This document shows, one piece after another, positions 44,245-52,772 of a stretch of DNA of 64,000 nucleotides. Both the position numbers and the translations under genes were made by a program. The stretch is from positions 124,001-188,000 of the forward strand of contig NZ_JBEDYP020000010.1 in NCBI RefSeq assembly GCF_040117685.2. Reading direction: 5' to 3'. The notes beneath the pieces are model-generated. The model was not told the origin of the DNA, did not search any database, and worked only from the letters and a program-made list of their open reading frames with translations. This DNA is from Gracilimonas sp040117685. Its GTDB lineage: Bacteria > Bacteroidota > Rhodothermia > Balneolales > Balneolaceae. How positions within the stretch are numbered: position 1 is the stretch's first letter; every line of letters starts with the position of its first letter.

Positions 44245-45758
44245 TGGCTCTTTCACCGACTTCAAACCTGAACCGGGCAAAAATTGACTTCCTTGTTGTA
44301 CTGGGAGTATTGGGTGCTTTCATCTTTTTTATGGGATTTGCCCTGATGCTTCCTGCTTTTGTCGATTTTTACTATGGAGAAGATACCTGGCACTCCTTCT
44401 TTTTTTCAGCTGCTATCGCTTTTGTAGTGGGTGGGTCTCTTTGGTATTCATTTCGTCCACAGGAAGAACTCAGAGTCCGTGAAGGCTTCCTGATCGTAAG
44501 CCTTACCTGGCTTTCACTTTCACTGGTGGGAGCTCTTCCCTTTGTAATCTCCGGAGTTCTCCCCTCTTTTACCGATGCCGTATTCGAAACCATGAGCGGT
44601 TTATCGACCACCGGTTCTACCATACTGGGCGGCACCACCAGTGACGGTTTCCGCAACCCTCAGATTGAAGAAATCCCTAAAAGCTTTTTATTCTGGCGCT
44701 CTCTCGCTCACTGGCTGGGTGGAATGGGTATTATCGTTCTATCATTGGCGATCCTTCCCTTATTGGGAATCGGAGGTATGCAGCTATTCCAGGCAGAGTC
44801 GCCCGGCCCCACAGCCGATAAACTCACTCCCCGCGTACAGGAAACCGCCAAATTACTGTGGGGCATTTATGTAGCCTTTACAGCTGCCGAATTTATTTTG
44901 CTGTGGCTCCATCCCTCTATGGACTGGTTCGAAGCCATTAACCATGCTTTTGCAACGATGGCAACCGGAGGTTTTTCAACCAAAAACGCCAGTATACAGG
45001 CCTTCAACTCTGCTTATGTGGATTGGGTAATTATTATCTTCATGTACCTGGCTGGAATTAACTTTGCCATGCACTTCCGCCTTATCCAGGGAGAGAGAAA
45101 ATCCTTTTTTGCTAATCGGGAGATACGCTTTTACACGCTGGTGATTTTGATTGGCATTGTAATTATTTCCGGCTCGCTTTGGGTGATTGATAACTACAAT
45201 ATTCTTGAGGCCCTTCGGTACGGGGCTTTTCAGGTGTTGGCCATAGTAACAACCACAGGGTTTGGAACCGACGATTATGAAGTCTGGAATTCTATCGGTG
45301 CCTTCTTCCTGTTTCTGCTATTTTTCACCGGAGGTTGTGCCGGCTCTACGGGTGGTGGTATTAAAATGATCCGCTGGATGATCCTGATCCGAAATACCGG
45401 ACGTGAGATCAAACAAATCATTCACCCCAAAGCTATTCTTCCTGTCAGAATCGGAGACCAGGCCATCAACCGGAATATTCAGCAAACAGTGTTGAGCTTC
45501 TTCATTCTCTATGTGTTCATTTTTGCAGCAGGAGCTTTTGCCATCAGTTTATTTGGCTATGATATCATGTCGTCCATTGGGGCCAGTATCGCTGCTATTG
45601 GTAACATCGGGCCGGGCTGGGGAGACTTTGGTCCCACCGATAATTTTGCAGGACTTCCCTATGCCGGGAAATGGATTTTAATTATGCTGATGATGGTGGG
45701 ACGCCTTGAAATTTTCACCGTGCTTATTATTTTCTCTCCTGCTTTCTGGAAGCAGTAA
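44244..45758 (+). CDS. trkH: Trk potassium transporter TrkH
   Basis: The 504-residue membrane protein has about ten transmembrane segments. Four K+-channel-like pore motifs are visible: FETMSGLSTTGSTIL, AFATMATGGFSTKNA, LAIVTTTGFGTDDY and IAAIGNIGPGWGDFGPT. The GCAGSTGGGIKMIRWMIL segment is diagnostic of TrkH. It takes up K+ with TrkA as regulator, supporting turgor in a salt environment, in keeping with the MscS channel elsewhere in the window. It ends directly against the convergent dinB-like gene. Confidence 0.95.
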   Translation: MALSPTSNLNRAKIDFLVVLGVLGAFIFFMGFALMLPAFVDFYYGEDTWHSFFFSAAIAFVVGGSLWYSFRPQEELRVREGFLIVSLTWLSLSLVGALPFVISGVLPSFTDAVFETMSGLSTTGSTILGGTTSDGFRNPQIEEIPKSFLFWRSLAHWLGGMGIIVLSLAILPLLGIGGMQLFQAESPGPTADKLTPRVQETAKLLWGIYVAFTAAEFILLWLHPSMDWFEAINHAFATMATGGFSTKNASIQAFNSAYVDWVIIIFMYLAGINFAMHFRLIQGERKSFFANREIRFYTLVILIGIVIISGSLWVIDNYNILEALRYGAFQVLAIVTTTGFGTDDYEVWNSIGAFFLFLLFFTGGCAGSTGGGIKMIRWMILIRNTGREIKQIIHPKAILPVRIGDQAINRNIQQTVLSFFILYVFIFAAGAFAISLFGYDIMSSIGASIAAIGNIGPGWGDFGPTDNFAGLPYAGKWILIMLMMVGRLEIFTVLIIFSPAFWKQ

Positions 45759-46259
45759 TCAATCAGCTTCCTTAGCTCTTTTCGACCATTTCCATACTCC
45801 ATAAGTGACTTCCTGAGGTAGTTTACATCCTAACTGACGACATACCATGATCAGTTGTCCCCGGTGATGAGCCTCGTGACTCATCAGGTAGGTAAGGAAA
45901 TGAACTACATCCAGGCCAAAACCCGATACATTCTTTTCAATAGGAATGTAATACTCCACCGTTTTTATGATTTCTGCAGAACTTACTTTCAGAGCGTTAA
46001 GAACTTCTTTTTTAGATACAGAATATCGGTCTACATGTTCAGGAATCGTTACCCCTGCCTTATCACCACTATTCTTGAGCCACATACAGCGGGCATTATG
46101 CATATGACCGGCTATCATCTGCACGGTTTTCTGCTGATAGCCCGGCACCGATTCAGCCCAAACATCATCCGGTATATTCTCAATCAAATAAGAAGTAATT
46201 CGGTTGCCTGTTTTCCAGGTTTTTATAATGGAGTCGGATAAGTAGGTGGAATCAGCCAT
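45759..46259 (-). CDS. DinB-family four-helix-bundle protein
   Basis: Start ATG 46259 (MADSTYLSDS) gives a 166-residue protein of normal DinB size. The 38-codon upstream extension overlaps the alpha/beta hydrolase gene and looks non-homologous. Helix bundle and metal-site histidines are in place: GHMHNARCMW (His52/His54) and YLMSHEAHHRGQLIMV (His128, His131/His132), the usual H...HxxxH-like triad. DinB/YfiT-like proteins are putative metal-dependent enzymes such as thiol transferases; the activity here is unknown. Confidence 0.82.
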   Translation of the reverse strand: MADSTYLSDSIIKTWKTGNRITSYLIENIPDDVWAESVPGYQQKTVQMIAGHMHNARCMWLKNSGDKAGVTIPEHVDRYSVSKKEVLNALKVSSAEIIKTVEYYIPIEKNVSGFGLDVVHFLTYLMSHEAHHRGQLIMVCRQLGCKLPQEVTYGVWKWSKRAKEAD

Positions 46260-46269
46260 AAGTCTGTAC

Positions 46270-47238
46270 TCATTCTTTAAGGAAAAACGTAATTCTGTCA
46301 GCCAGCCACCTTCTGAATTCTTCCGTAGTTGGCGGGCTGTGTCGGGTATCCCGCAGCAGCTCCGTTTCAACATTCAGAATGTGGTCTTTTGCCCTTTCAA
46401 TCAGTGGTTCACCCGGAAAAGACATATCCTTGTCTGCAGCAATAGTCAGAACCGGCATTTTTAAGTTTTGCAGCTCTTCATCAGAGGCAACCGACGGAAT
46501 TTTCTTTGGGGTGATGAAATCATTTATGGAATCACCAAGAAAATGAGCCCAGTCATCATCCCGGGTTGTTAAGAAATAATCCGCCAGATTTTTCAGGTTT
46601 TCTTCGGACGGGTTGAATTTATACTTAATCATCGGAATCGTCAGGCTCATTAAGCCTTTTATCACCGGAGCTTGAAAAATGCCCGCCGGAACCAAGAGAA
46701 CAAGCTTTTCTACCCGTTCAGGAAAGGCTGTAGAAAATTCACGTACTATATATCCGCCAATACTTATCCCGAATAAGTGAACCGTTTCCAATTCAAAAGA
46801 GTCAATAACTTCGGCAAGCCATTGAGAATGACTATTGTCTTTGAATGAAAGCCGTTCAGGAATACCCTTTACCGAGAAGCCGGGGATATCCGGAAGGATG
46901 AGTTGGTAATGCCCGGCCAGGTACCTGATTTCAGAAAGCAAATGAGCCGAACTGGTAAGCATCGCGTGCAGACAGATCAAAGGCGGTTTATCCGGATTGC
47001 CGGCCACTAAAACATGGCTTTCCCCGAATGAGGTAGTAACCATCTTAAACTCCACATTCAGTTCAACCTTTGCTAAAAAAAGTTGATACCACTCTTCCTG
47101 CCTGGATCGTGCTTCCTGACTCTTGAAAATATCCTTTCCCAATTCAATAGCTCCGTTTGGATTTATGATTGAAGCCCTTGCTCTTTCATGCAAGCCTGCG
47201 ACCAAACTCCATAGTAATACGAATCCCCTGATTTCCAA
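46270..47238 (-). CDS. Alpha/beta hydrolase
   Basis: The 322-residue protein has the complete catalytic triad: nucleophile Ser159 in FGISIGGYI, acid Asp269 or Asp271 in IAADKDMSFPG and His300 in RDTRHSPPT. The oxyanion region LICLHAMLTSSAHLL and DIPGFSVKG are typical of esterase/lyase-like members. A short N-terminal stretch (residues 1-55) precedes the fold and may be an alternative start. The substrate is unknown. It follows the FAD dehydrogenase gene by 32 bp on the same strand and is followed by dinB. Confidence 0.85.
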   Translation of the reverse strand: MEIRGFVLLWSLVAGLHERARASIINPNGAIELGKDIFKSQEARSRQEEWYQLFLAKVELNVEFKMVTTSFGESHVLVAGNPDKPPLICLHAMLTSSAHLLSEIRYLAGHYQLILPDIPGFSVKGIPERLSFKDNSHSQWLAEVIDSFELETVHLFGISIGGYIVREFSTAFPERVEKLVLLVPAGIFQAPVIKGLMSLTIPMIKYKFNPSEENLKNLADYFLTTRDDDWAHFLGDSINDFITPKKIPSVASDEELQNLKMPVLTIAADKDMSFPGEPLIERAKDHILNVETELLRDTRHSPPTTEEFRRWLADRITFFLKE

Positions 47239-47270
47239 AATAGAACCGGATTCGGTTCTCTAAGGTATCC

Positions 47271-48830
47271 TTAGTTTCCCTTCTTCATCTTAATCTGCTT
47301 GGCACACCTCATCCCGTCCATAGCAGCAGAAACAATTCCCCCCGCATAGCCAGCTCCTTCCCCGCAGGGATAAAGCCCGGCAATTTGAACATGCTCGAGG
47401 GTTTCCCGGTCTCTCGGAATTTTTACCGGACTTGAAGTTCGGCTCTCAGGGGCATGAACCACCGCTTCATTGGTCAGATACCCTTTCATGCTACGGTCGA
47501 ATTGAAGAAAGCCTTCTTTCAGGTTTTTATGAATGAAATCCGGCAAAACGGCCCCCAATTCTACCGGGGTAATGCCCGGAGCGTATGAGGTATTGGGCAA
47601 ATCTTCCGATACATCCCCTTTAATGAAATCCCGCAGCCGCTGAGCTGGTGCCGTTTGGGTTTTGCCTCCCTCCCTCCACGCTTTCTGTTCAATAGAGCGT
47701 TGAAATTCCATCGCTGCAAGCGGACCGTATTCTTCAAAAGGCTTGAAGTCTTCGGGTTGTAATTCCACCACAATCCCTGAATTTGCCGTTGAACGGGCGC
47801 GACGGGAGGAAGACCACCCATTGGTCACAACCTCCCCGGGCGAGGTGGCACAGGGTGCTATAACGCCACCCGGACACATGCAAAATGAATACACCCCACG
47901 ATCATCCACTTGTTTTACGATACTGTAGGCTGCCGGTGGAAGATATTCTCCCCGGGTTTCGCAATTGTACTGTATGGAATCTATTAACGACTGCGGATGC
48001 TCAACCCGAACTCCGATGGCCAGCGGTTTTAACTCAGTTTCAATTCCTTTTCGATATAACAATTCAAAAATATCCCGCGCCGAATGACCGGTAGCCAGAA
48101 TGACCCGGGACGCCTTAAAAGTACTTCCATCCTGTGCTTTCACTCCTTTTATGGACGAGGAATCGGTAATCAGATCTGTAACGCGGGTACTAAAGTGAAT
48201 TTCTCCTCCGTGCTGTAAAATGCACTCCCGCATGTTGGCGATGATTTTGGGCAGTTTATTAGTCCCTATATGCGGATGGGATTCAACCAGAATATTCTTT
48301 ACCGCCCCGAAACCGACCAGCAGCTCCAGCACTTTTCGGACATCACCCCGCTTCTTGGAACGGGTGTAAAGCTTACCATCCGAGTAGGTTCCGGCTCCGC
48401 CTTCCCCGAAGCAGTAGTTGGAGTCTTCATTCACCTCATGCCGGACGTTGATGCCCTTCAGATCCTGAATCCGGTCTTTGGCATTCTTGCCGCGCTCGAT
48501 GATGACCGGCTTCAGTCCATTTTCCAGTAATTCCAGAGCAGCAAACAACCCGGCCGGTCCGGCTCCTATGATGATGACTTCTTCCGCATTGCTCACATCC
48601 GGATAATCGGGCAGGGAAACCTCCTCCTCTTCAAACTCCTCGTTGATGTATAACCGCACCTTCAGGTTGTAATAAGCCTGTCGCGAACGGGCATCAATAG
48701 AGCGGCGCAAAATCTGCACATGGCGCAGATCTTCCCGGGCCAACCCCTCTTTATCAATAAGGTATTCTTCCAGTAAATGAGCTTCTCCAGCCACTTCGGG
48801 CAGCACACGAATCTGTAGTTCTTTCTGCAT
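47271..48830 (-). CDS. FAD-utilizing dehydrogenase (COG2509 type)
   Basis: The 519-residue protein has an N-terminal domain of about 90 residues (LPEVAGEAHLLEEYLIDKEGL). The Rossmann motif VIIIGAGPAGLFAALELLENG begins near residue 90, followed by GKNAKDRIQDL, the NYCFGEGGAGTYSDGKLYTR segment and FCMCPGGVIAPCATSPGEVVTNGWSSS. These match the COG2509 uncharacterised FAD dehydrogenases widespread in bacteria. The C-terminal YPCGEGAGYAGGIVSAAMDGM closes the flavin site. Substrate unknown. It lies between the YceI gene (50 bp upstream) and the alpha/beta hydrolase. Confidence 0.88.
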   Translation of the reverse strand: MQKELQIRVLPEVAGEAHLLEEYLIDKEGLAREDLRHVQILRRSIDARSRQAYYNLKVRLYINEEFEEEEVSLPDYPDVSNAEEVIIIGAGPAGLFAALELLENGLKPVIIERGKNAKDRIQDLKGINVRHEVNEDSNYCFGEGGAGTYSDGKLYTRSKKRGDVRKVLELLVGFGAVKNILVESHPHIGTNKLPKIIANMRECILQHGGEIHFSTRVTDLITDSSSIKGVKAQDGSTFKASRVILATGHSARDIFELLYRKGIETELKPLAIGVRVEHPQSLIDSIQYNCETRGEYLPPAAYSIVKQVDDRGVYSFCMCPGGVIAPCATSPGEVVTNGWSSSRRARSTANSGIVVELQPEDFKPFEEYGPLAAMEFQRSIEQKAWREGGKTQTAPAQRLRDFIKGDVSEDLPNTSYAPGITPVELGAVLPDFIHKNLKEGFLQFDRSMKGYLTNEAVVHAPESRTSSPVKIPRDRETLEHVQIAGLYPCGEGAGYAGGIVSAAMDGMRCAKQIKMKKGN

Positions 48831-48880
48831 AGCCCGAAAATACGGAATTGCAGGGTTTTAACGAACCGGATACCGCATCC

Positions 48881-49546
48881 TCAATAATTATTCGGTGGGT
48901 TTGCCACCAGCTCCACAGATATCAGAATTTCGGCATCCACGAAGTTATTATCGATCAGGCTGGTGATGCGTTTCCAGTAACTGCCCTGGTATGATATGTT
49001 ATATTCAAAGCGATCGATAATAAAGGAAGCCTTATACATCGTAGCCTCAGAAGTCTGTGTTTTATCAGCTACGAACTCCACTTCCTTCGTAACATCTCTA
49101 ACAGACAGATTTCCGGTTACCCTCACCTTATTACCTTCCAGTTTTTGGGTGTGAGTAATCTCAAAGCCTGCCGTCGGGAATTTCTCCACATAAAAGAAGT
49201 CTTCGCTCTCCAGGTGTTCGGTTAAATACCTGCGCGGAACCGGATCACTTTCGGGGATGTCGGTTACGGTGATGGAATGCATATCGGCGATAAAATATCC
49301 GCCTTCCAATAATCCGTTCTTCAGTTCCAGTCTCCCTTCTCTGAGCTTCAGGGTTCCTTCATGGCTGTCCGAGCCTCTCATTTCGGTTCCCTTCCACTTC
49401 ACGACCGATTGCCCGGTGTCCACATTCAGATACATGATCTCCGTGGAATCCTTTCTCGGGTGATCCGCATGCTGCCCGGCTGCAAGCACGGAATGCACGC
49501 AACCCATAAGTACTGCAAAAACGATATAACCGATGATCTTATTCAT
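48881..49546 (-). CDS. YceI-like periplasmic protein
   Basis: The 221-residue protein has a signal peptide (about residues 1-22, SVLA). The YceI lipocalin-like domain covers about residues 38-215: YLNVDTGQSVVKWKGTEMRGSDSHEGTLKLREGRLEL, FIADMHSITVTDI, HLESEDFFYVEKFPTAGFEITH and NLSVRDVTKEVEF. YceI proteins bind polyisoprenoids or amides in the periplasm and take part in stress or envelope lipid handling. The ATG lies inside the end of the upstream dioxygenase gene (8-bp overlap), so the two are translationally coupled. Confidence 0.9.
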   Translation of the reverse strand: MNKIIGYIVFAVLMGCVHSVLAAGQHADHPRKDSTEIMYLNVDTGQSVVKWKGTEMRGSDSHEGTLKLREGRLELKNGLLEGGYFIADMHSITVTDIPESDPVPRRYLTEHLESEDFFYVEKFPTAGFEITHTQKLEGNKVRVTGNLSVRDVTKEVEFVADKTQTSEATMYKASFIIDRFEYNISYQGSYWKRITSLIDNNFVDAEILISVELVANPPNNY

Positions 49547-50174
49547 AGCCCCTCACATTTTCGCCCAGGATAAAGTCTCTTTCTCCCACAAGGATGCCGT
49601 TTTCCTCTTTCAGGGATAACACGCCGGAGCTCCCGCCTCTTGGGGAAGACGGATTTCGCTGGTTATCTCTCAGTCGCGGATCGTCTTCAAAAAAGTAGGA
49701 CCCAACCCAGTAGTATTTTCCGTTGGGTTCCAGAATGACGGGATGAATGTGAGCCGGTTGTGTTGAATATTTACCCGGCCTGAAGGTGTAGAAGGTATAC
49801 CGGCCATCGGCACCGGTTTGTACCCAGCCGTGAATATATCCGTAGCTTCGCTCCCACCCGGTTTCCCCTCCTCGTTTGGGGTATTCACCCTGCGCGTTGG
49901 TTTGATGTACAAACAGGATCACGCCCTCTGCCGGAGTCACCCCGTCTGGTTCATACACGGTTCCGGAGATCTTAATCCGGGGTTCATTTTGCTCAAATTC
50001 CGGTAAGGTATCGGTTGCAGTGAGGGTGCGGTCACCATAATCGAGTACGGCTTCGCAGCCCTGACAAGGACCGCCAACCAACCGGGCGTTTTTCAAGGCC
50101 GCCTCCTGAGCAAAACTGCATCCGGAGGCCATCATTAAGATTATAAGCGAAAGTAATAGTTTGATGATATGCAT
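49539..50174 (-). CDS. Intradiol ring-cleavage dioxygenase-like lipoprotein
   Basis: Start ATG 50174 (MHIIKLLLSLIILMMASGC) gives a lipobox (ASGC, Cys19); an upstream in-frame GTG at 50213 is possible. The mature part has the protocatechuate 3,4-dioxygenase-like beta sandwich: ISGTVYEPDGVTPAEGVILFVHQTNAQGEYP, ERSYGYIHGWVQTGADGRYTFYTFRPGKY and PAHIHPVI. The HxH and the two Tyr that bind non-heme Fe(III) are present. Most intradiol enzymes are cytoplasmic; an envelope-anchored one next to YceI is unusual, and aromatic cleavage here is unproven. It is downstream of the LytTR regulator gene by about 120 bp. Confidence 0.78.
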   Translation of the reverse strand: MHIIKLLLSLIILMMASGCSFAQEAALKNARLVGGPCQGCEAVLDYGDRTLTATDTLPEFEQNEPRIKISGTVYEPDGVTPAEGVILFVHQTNAQGEYPKRGGETGWERSYGYIHGWVQTGADGRYTFYTFRPGKYSTQPAHIHPVILEPNGKYYWVGSYFFEDDPRLRDNQRNPSSPRGGSSGVLSLKEENGILVGERDFILGENVRGYE

Positions 50175-50296
50175 GGGTTCGGGATTAGCGTTAAATGAAA
50201 ATTGTTGCTTCACCCGCTAATGTAGCTATCCAAACAGGAAACGGAAGCCCCGTTAGCATGACCTGAGTACTTTACCGAACAAGATGAGTAGAACGT

Positions 50297-51142
50297 TTAC
50301 AGCAGGTTTCCCCGGAGGGCATCGGCGTAGTTGCGGCTGAGCCTCACCTGGTTTTCATCATCCAGAATCACATCATAATCCCCGTTACCCCTCGACTGCA
50401 ACTCCTCTATCCGGTGCGTGTTTACAATGGTGGATTTATGTATTCGCTTGAAATGATCCGGCAGGCTTTGGATGATGTTCTTCAGGCTGTCGAGCACCAC
50501 GTGCTTTTGGCTGTCGGTGAAGATATCGAGGTAGGCGCCATCCGAACGGATCCATTTGATGTCGTTTACATCTACCACCAGATTAGTTCGCCCGTTTTTG
50601 ATGGTTATGGTTTGAGGCTGAACCGGGCTTGCCTTTTGCTCCTTATCTCTTCTTCGTTTTACAAAAATCGTTAACGCCGACAGAGCCGTATACACCGAAA
50701 GCGCTATATACAACCGGGTAGACAGTTTTTCGAAGAGGATGTACAGCAAAGTCATCGGGTTGTCGTGGATGAGGATGGAAACGCCGAACAAAAAGACCGA
50801 AAACACCAACAGATGGGCGATGGTTACCAACACAATCTGGAAGATGATTCCAGTGGCAACAAAGATCCTGGACTTCAGTACCTCAGCTTTGGATATACCG
50901 TAATCCAGCAGCATAAAGAACGGGATAAACAGCGGCCAAAACAGCTTGTAGGATAAGGACTCCCCTGCCCGGAAGGCACTGTCCTGCAAGACCGAACTGA
51001 TGTAATCCTGACCAAACTCCAGAAAAGCAATGAACAGCCAGAATGCACAAAAGCCGATGAAGTACTTCTTATGCCCTTCCGAAAACACCCCGCCGGAAGG
51101 CAAAAATCGAGTGGTTGGATAAAAGGAATCAGGGTTGCTCAT
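50297..51142 (-). CDS. Membrane LytTR-family transcription regulator
   Basis: This 281-residue protein has four transmembrane helices (about residues 27-47, 66-88, 93-120 and 133-160). A C-terminal LytTR DNA-binding domain spans about 178-281, with the typical TIKNGRTNLVVDVNDIKWIRSDGAYLDIFTDSQKHVVLDSLKNIIQSLPDHFKRIHKSTIVNTHRI and ending RLSRNYADALRGNL. There is no receiver domain, so activation would be by a membrane signal rather than phosphorylation; such regulators are common in Bacteroidota. It probably controls the dioxygenase and YceI genes directly downstream (inference). Confidence 0.87.
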   Translation of the reverse strand: MSNPDSFYPTTRFLPSGGVFSEGHKKYFIGFCAFWLFIAFLEFGQDYISSVLQDSAFRAGESLSYKLFWPLFIPFFMLLDYGISKAEVLKSRIFVATGIIFQIVLVTIAHLLVFSVFLFGVSILIHDNPMTLLYILFEKLSTRLYIALSVYTALSALTIFVKRRRDKEQKASPVQPQTITIKNGRTNLVVDVNDIKWIRSDGAYLDIFTDSQKHVVLDSLKNIIQSLPDHFKRIHKSTIVNTHRIEELQSRGNGDYDVILDDENQVRLSRNYADALRGNLL

Positions 51143-51230
51143 AGTTGGGGATTAAAAGAACAGGGTCTGCTTGGTGCAATACTGCTATCTAAGAAAATAT
51201 TGAATAGATGGCAAGGTGGTAAAATGTAAT

Positions 51231-51347
51231 TAACGAACCGGCACATAACTGGCGCGGTGATTATGAGTTAATTAAAGGCTAATATTTTATAACAAGCAAC
51301 TCTGTTAATCGAAGCTAAGTCCGCGTCCCCAGTTGATGCGCTTGTTA
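51231..51347 (-). repeat. attC-like recombination site A2 (candidate)
   Basis: On the minus strand it starts TAACAAGCGCATCAACTGGG, then GACGCGG. The far end, CCGCGCCAGTTATGTGCCGGTTCGTTA, pairs with that start to give one imperfect hairpin of 117 nt with a long unpaired centre. The left boundary reads CCCTAAC, one base off RYYYAAC; the right reads GTTAATT. It begins 18 bp after the stop of the DUF3644 gene, where an attC should be. Of the three candidates it has the best match to known attC sites. Confidence 0.6.
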
Positions 51348-51364
51348 GGGCACGCATACTGTAC

Positions 51365-52459
51365 CTAAGTAAGTTTGCCGGGTTCGATGATATTACGATC
51401 ACCTTTATACAAAGAGCAGTATTCATCTTTATCGCTCATTTTTTCAACTAAAAAATCCACCCATTTTTCTTTATACATATGTTGACCAAATGCTTCATCA
51501 TAAACACAATAATCTTCATTTGTATCTTCAGGGTTCTCTGATGAATTAGATGGGCGAGCGCTGTATTTTTTCCAGCATCGAGTATGTGTGGTACTGTTAA
51601 ATAAATCTACAATTTTATTGCCAGATTTAATTTTAGGATTGCCCAATCGTTTCTGAACCTTCTCTACAACTACCTTTGGTAACATTAAATTCGGATTCCT
51701 TACTGCTACTTTTTCAAGTTTTGTTTTAACTAGTGCAGCAACTCTTTCGACATTTTTCTTTTCATGCTCATCCAATTTATCATATTGAATAAACTGAACT
51801 GGTAGAGCATCTTTTGATTGATGGTTTGCTACTTGAATTAAGAAGGCTTTAAAAGAAAATTTACCACTCTTAATTATATCTGTGGAAATGGAGCTTCGAT
51901 AGGAATTAATAAAATCAATTACTTTTTCTTCTTCGGTAGATAGAGAAGCTTTCGAGAGAGATTCAGAGTTCGGACTAAGCTGAAGTGAAAATGATAACAT
52001 CTCTCTTATACGATATTTCTCACCAAATTCTTTTTCTAAAATTTCATCAAAATTTAATAGCATTGCTTGGCATTCAGCAAATATATTTGGGTCAATTTTA
52101 GGTAAAGATTTATGTTCAATCTTATTTCTAAGTTTGATGAATAATTCGAGGTTTAACCTAACGGGATTTTGAGTGTCACTTTTATAATATTCCTTAAGGC
52201 ACCGATCTAATTCCCAATACCAATATTCCCCATCCACTTTTTTATAGAAGTATCCATTGTCTTCTTTATAGAAAGGTTTAGTCTTGCGTTTAAAAAAAAT
52301 AGCGTGAAATAATGCTGTCCATGCGACAATCATCATTACAACATAACCACCTGTTTTAAACTTTATACCTGGCTTATTATAAATTTCTACAGCCAATAGG
52401 GCAGATTCGCGCGCTTTCTGTAATGAGACTTTTACTTTTTTTGGAAGTCTCTTAGGCAT
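51365..52459 (-). CDS. DUF3644-type protein with HEPN-like Rx4H motif, putative cassette gene
   Basis: This 364-residue protein is visibly AT-rich and basic. The N-terminal 180 residues match DUF3644: KVSLQKARESALLAVEIYNKPGIKFKTGGYVVMMIVAWTALFHAIFFK, then WYWELDRCLKEYY, then NLELFIKLRNKIEHKSLP. Arg111-x4-His116 in that stretch is the catalytic-type motif of HEPN ribonucleases. The C-terminal half (about 180-364) is predicted alpha/beta with no named domain. HEPN proteins are common in toxin-antitoxin and phage-defence systems. A defence role is inference, and no partner antitoxin is adjacent. An attC-like site follows. Confidence 0.72.
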   Translation of the reverse strand: MPKRLPKKVKVSLQKARESALLAVEIYNKPGIKFKTGGYVVMMIVAWTALFHAIFFKRKTKPFYKEDNGYFYKKVDGEYWYWELDRCLKEYYKSDTQNPVRLNLELFIKLRNKIEHKSLPKIDPNIFAECQAMLLNFDEILEKEFGEKYRIREMLSFSLQLSPNSESLSKASLSTEEEKVIDFINSYRSSISTDIIKSGKFSFKAFLIQVANHQSKDALPVQFIQYDKLDEHEKKNVERVAALVKTKLEKVAVRNPNLMLPKVVVEKVQKRLGNPKIKSGNKIVDLFNSTTHTRCWKKYSARPSNSSENPEDTNEDYCVYDEAFGQHMYKEKWVDFLVEKMSDKDEYCSLYKGDRNIIEPGKLT

Positions 52460-52496
52460 GGTGGTTTTTGTTTTTAGTCAAACTTGAAGAAAGTGG

Positions 52497-52668
52497 TATA
52501 ACATAACATTATCCAAACAAGGGCTCATTAGCATCCGCCAGATAAATCCCACGAATCCCACTTCAAACCCTTCATTCGGTGTTAATTGGATGTTATCCGT
52601 CTCGTTAGCCAGATAACACACCTCGGGAATGTGCAGAATTCTTTTGAGAAAGGAAAATCAAATAGTTA
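52497..52668 (-). repeat. Repeat B2 upstream of the DUF3644 gene
   Basis: This is homologous to 58759-58943. The plus strand starts GTATAACATAA-ATTATCCAAACAAGG and ends AAAGGAAAATCAAATAGTTAG. The centre has a GGATGTTATCC/GATAACA hairpin. The two ends (TAAC...GTTA) pair imperfectly, so it could be a long attC of a preceding cassette. It is non-coding. Confidence 0.5.
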
Positions 52669-52772
52669 GAGGTACGGGCGGACTAAACCCGGCTTCGCTG
52701 CTATCTAAAAGAATAATGAGAGCTTGGCTAGCGGAAAATCCACAACGTGAAGCTGTATATATGCAACCGTTT

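Noticed and set aside
44244..45758. TrkH as a sodium-driven KtrB-type subunit
   Set aside because: The adjacent two-unit TrkA and the 504-residue length fit Trk rather than Ktr.
46260..46373. N-terminal extension of the DinB gene to an upstream ATG
   Set aside because: It overlaps the alpha/beta hydrolase coding end and does not resemble DinB; the ATG at 46259 gives the normal length.
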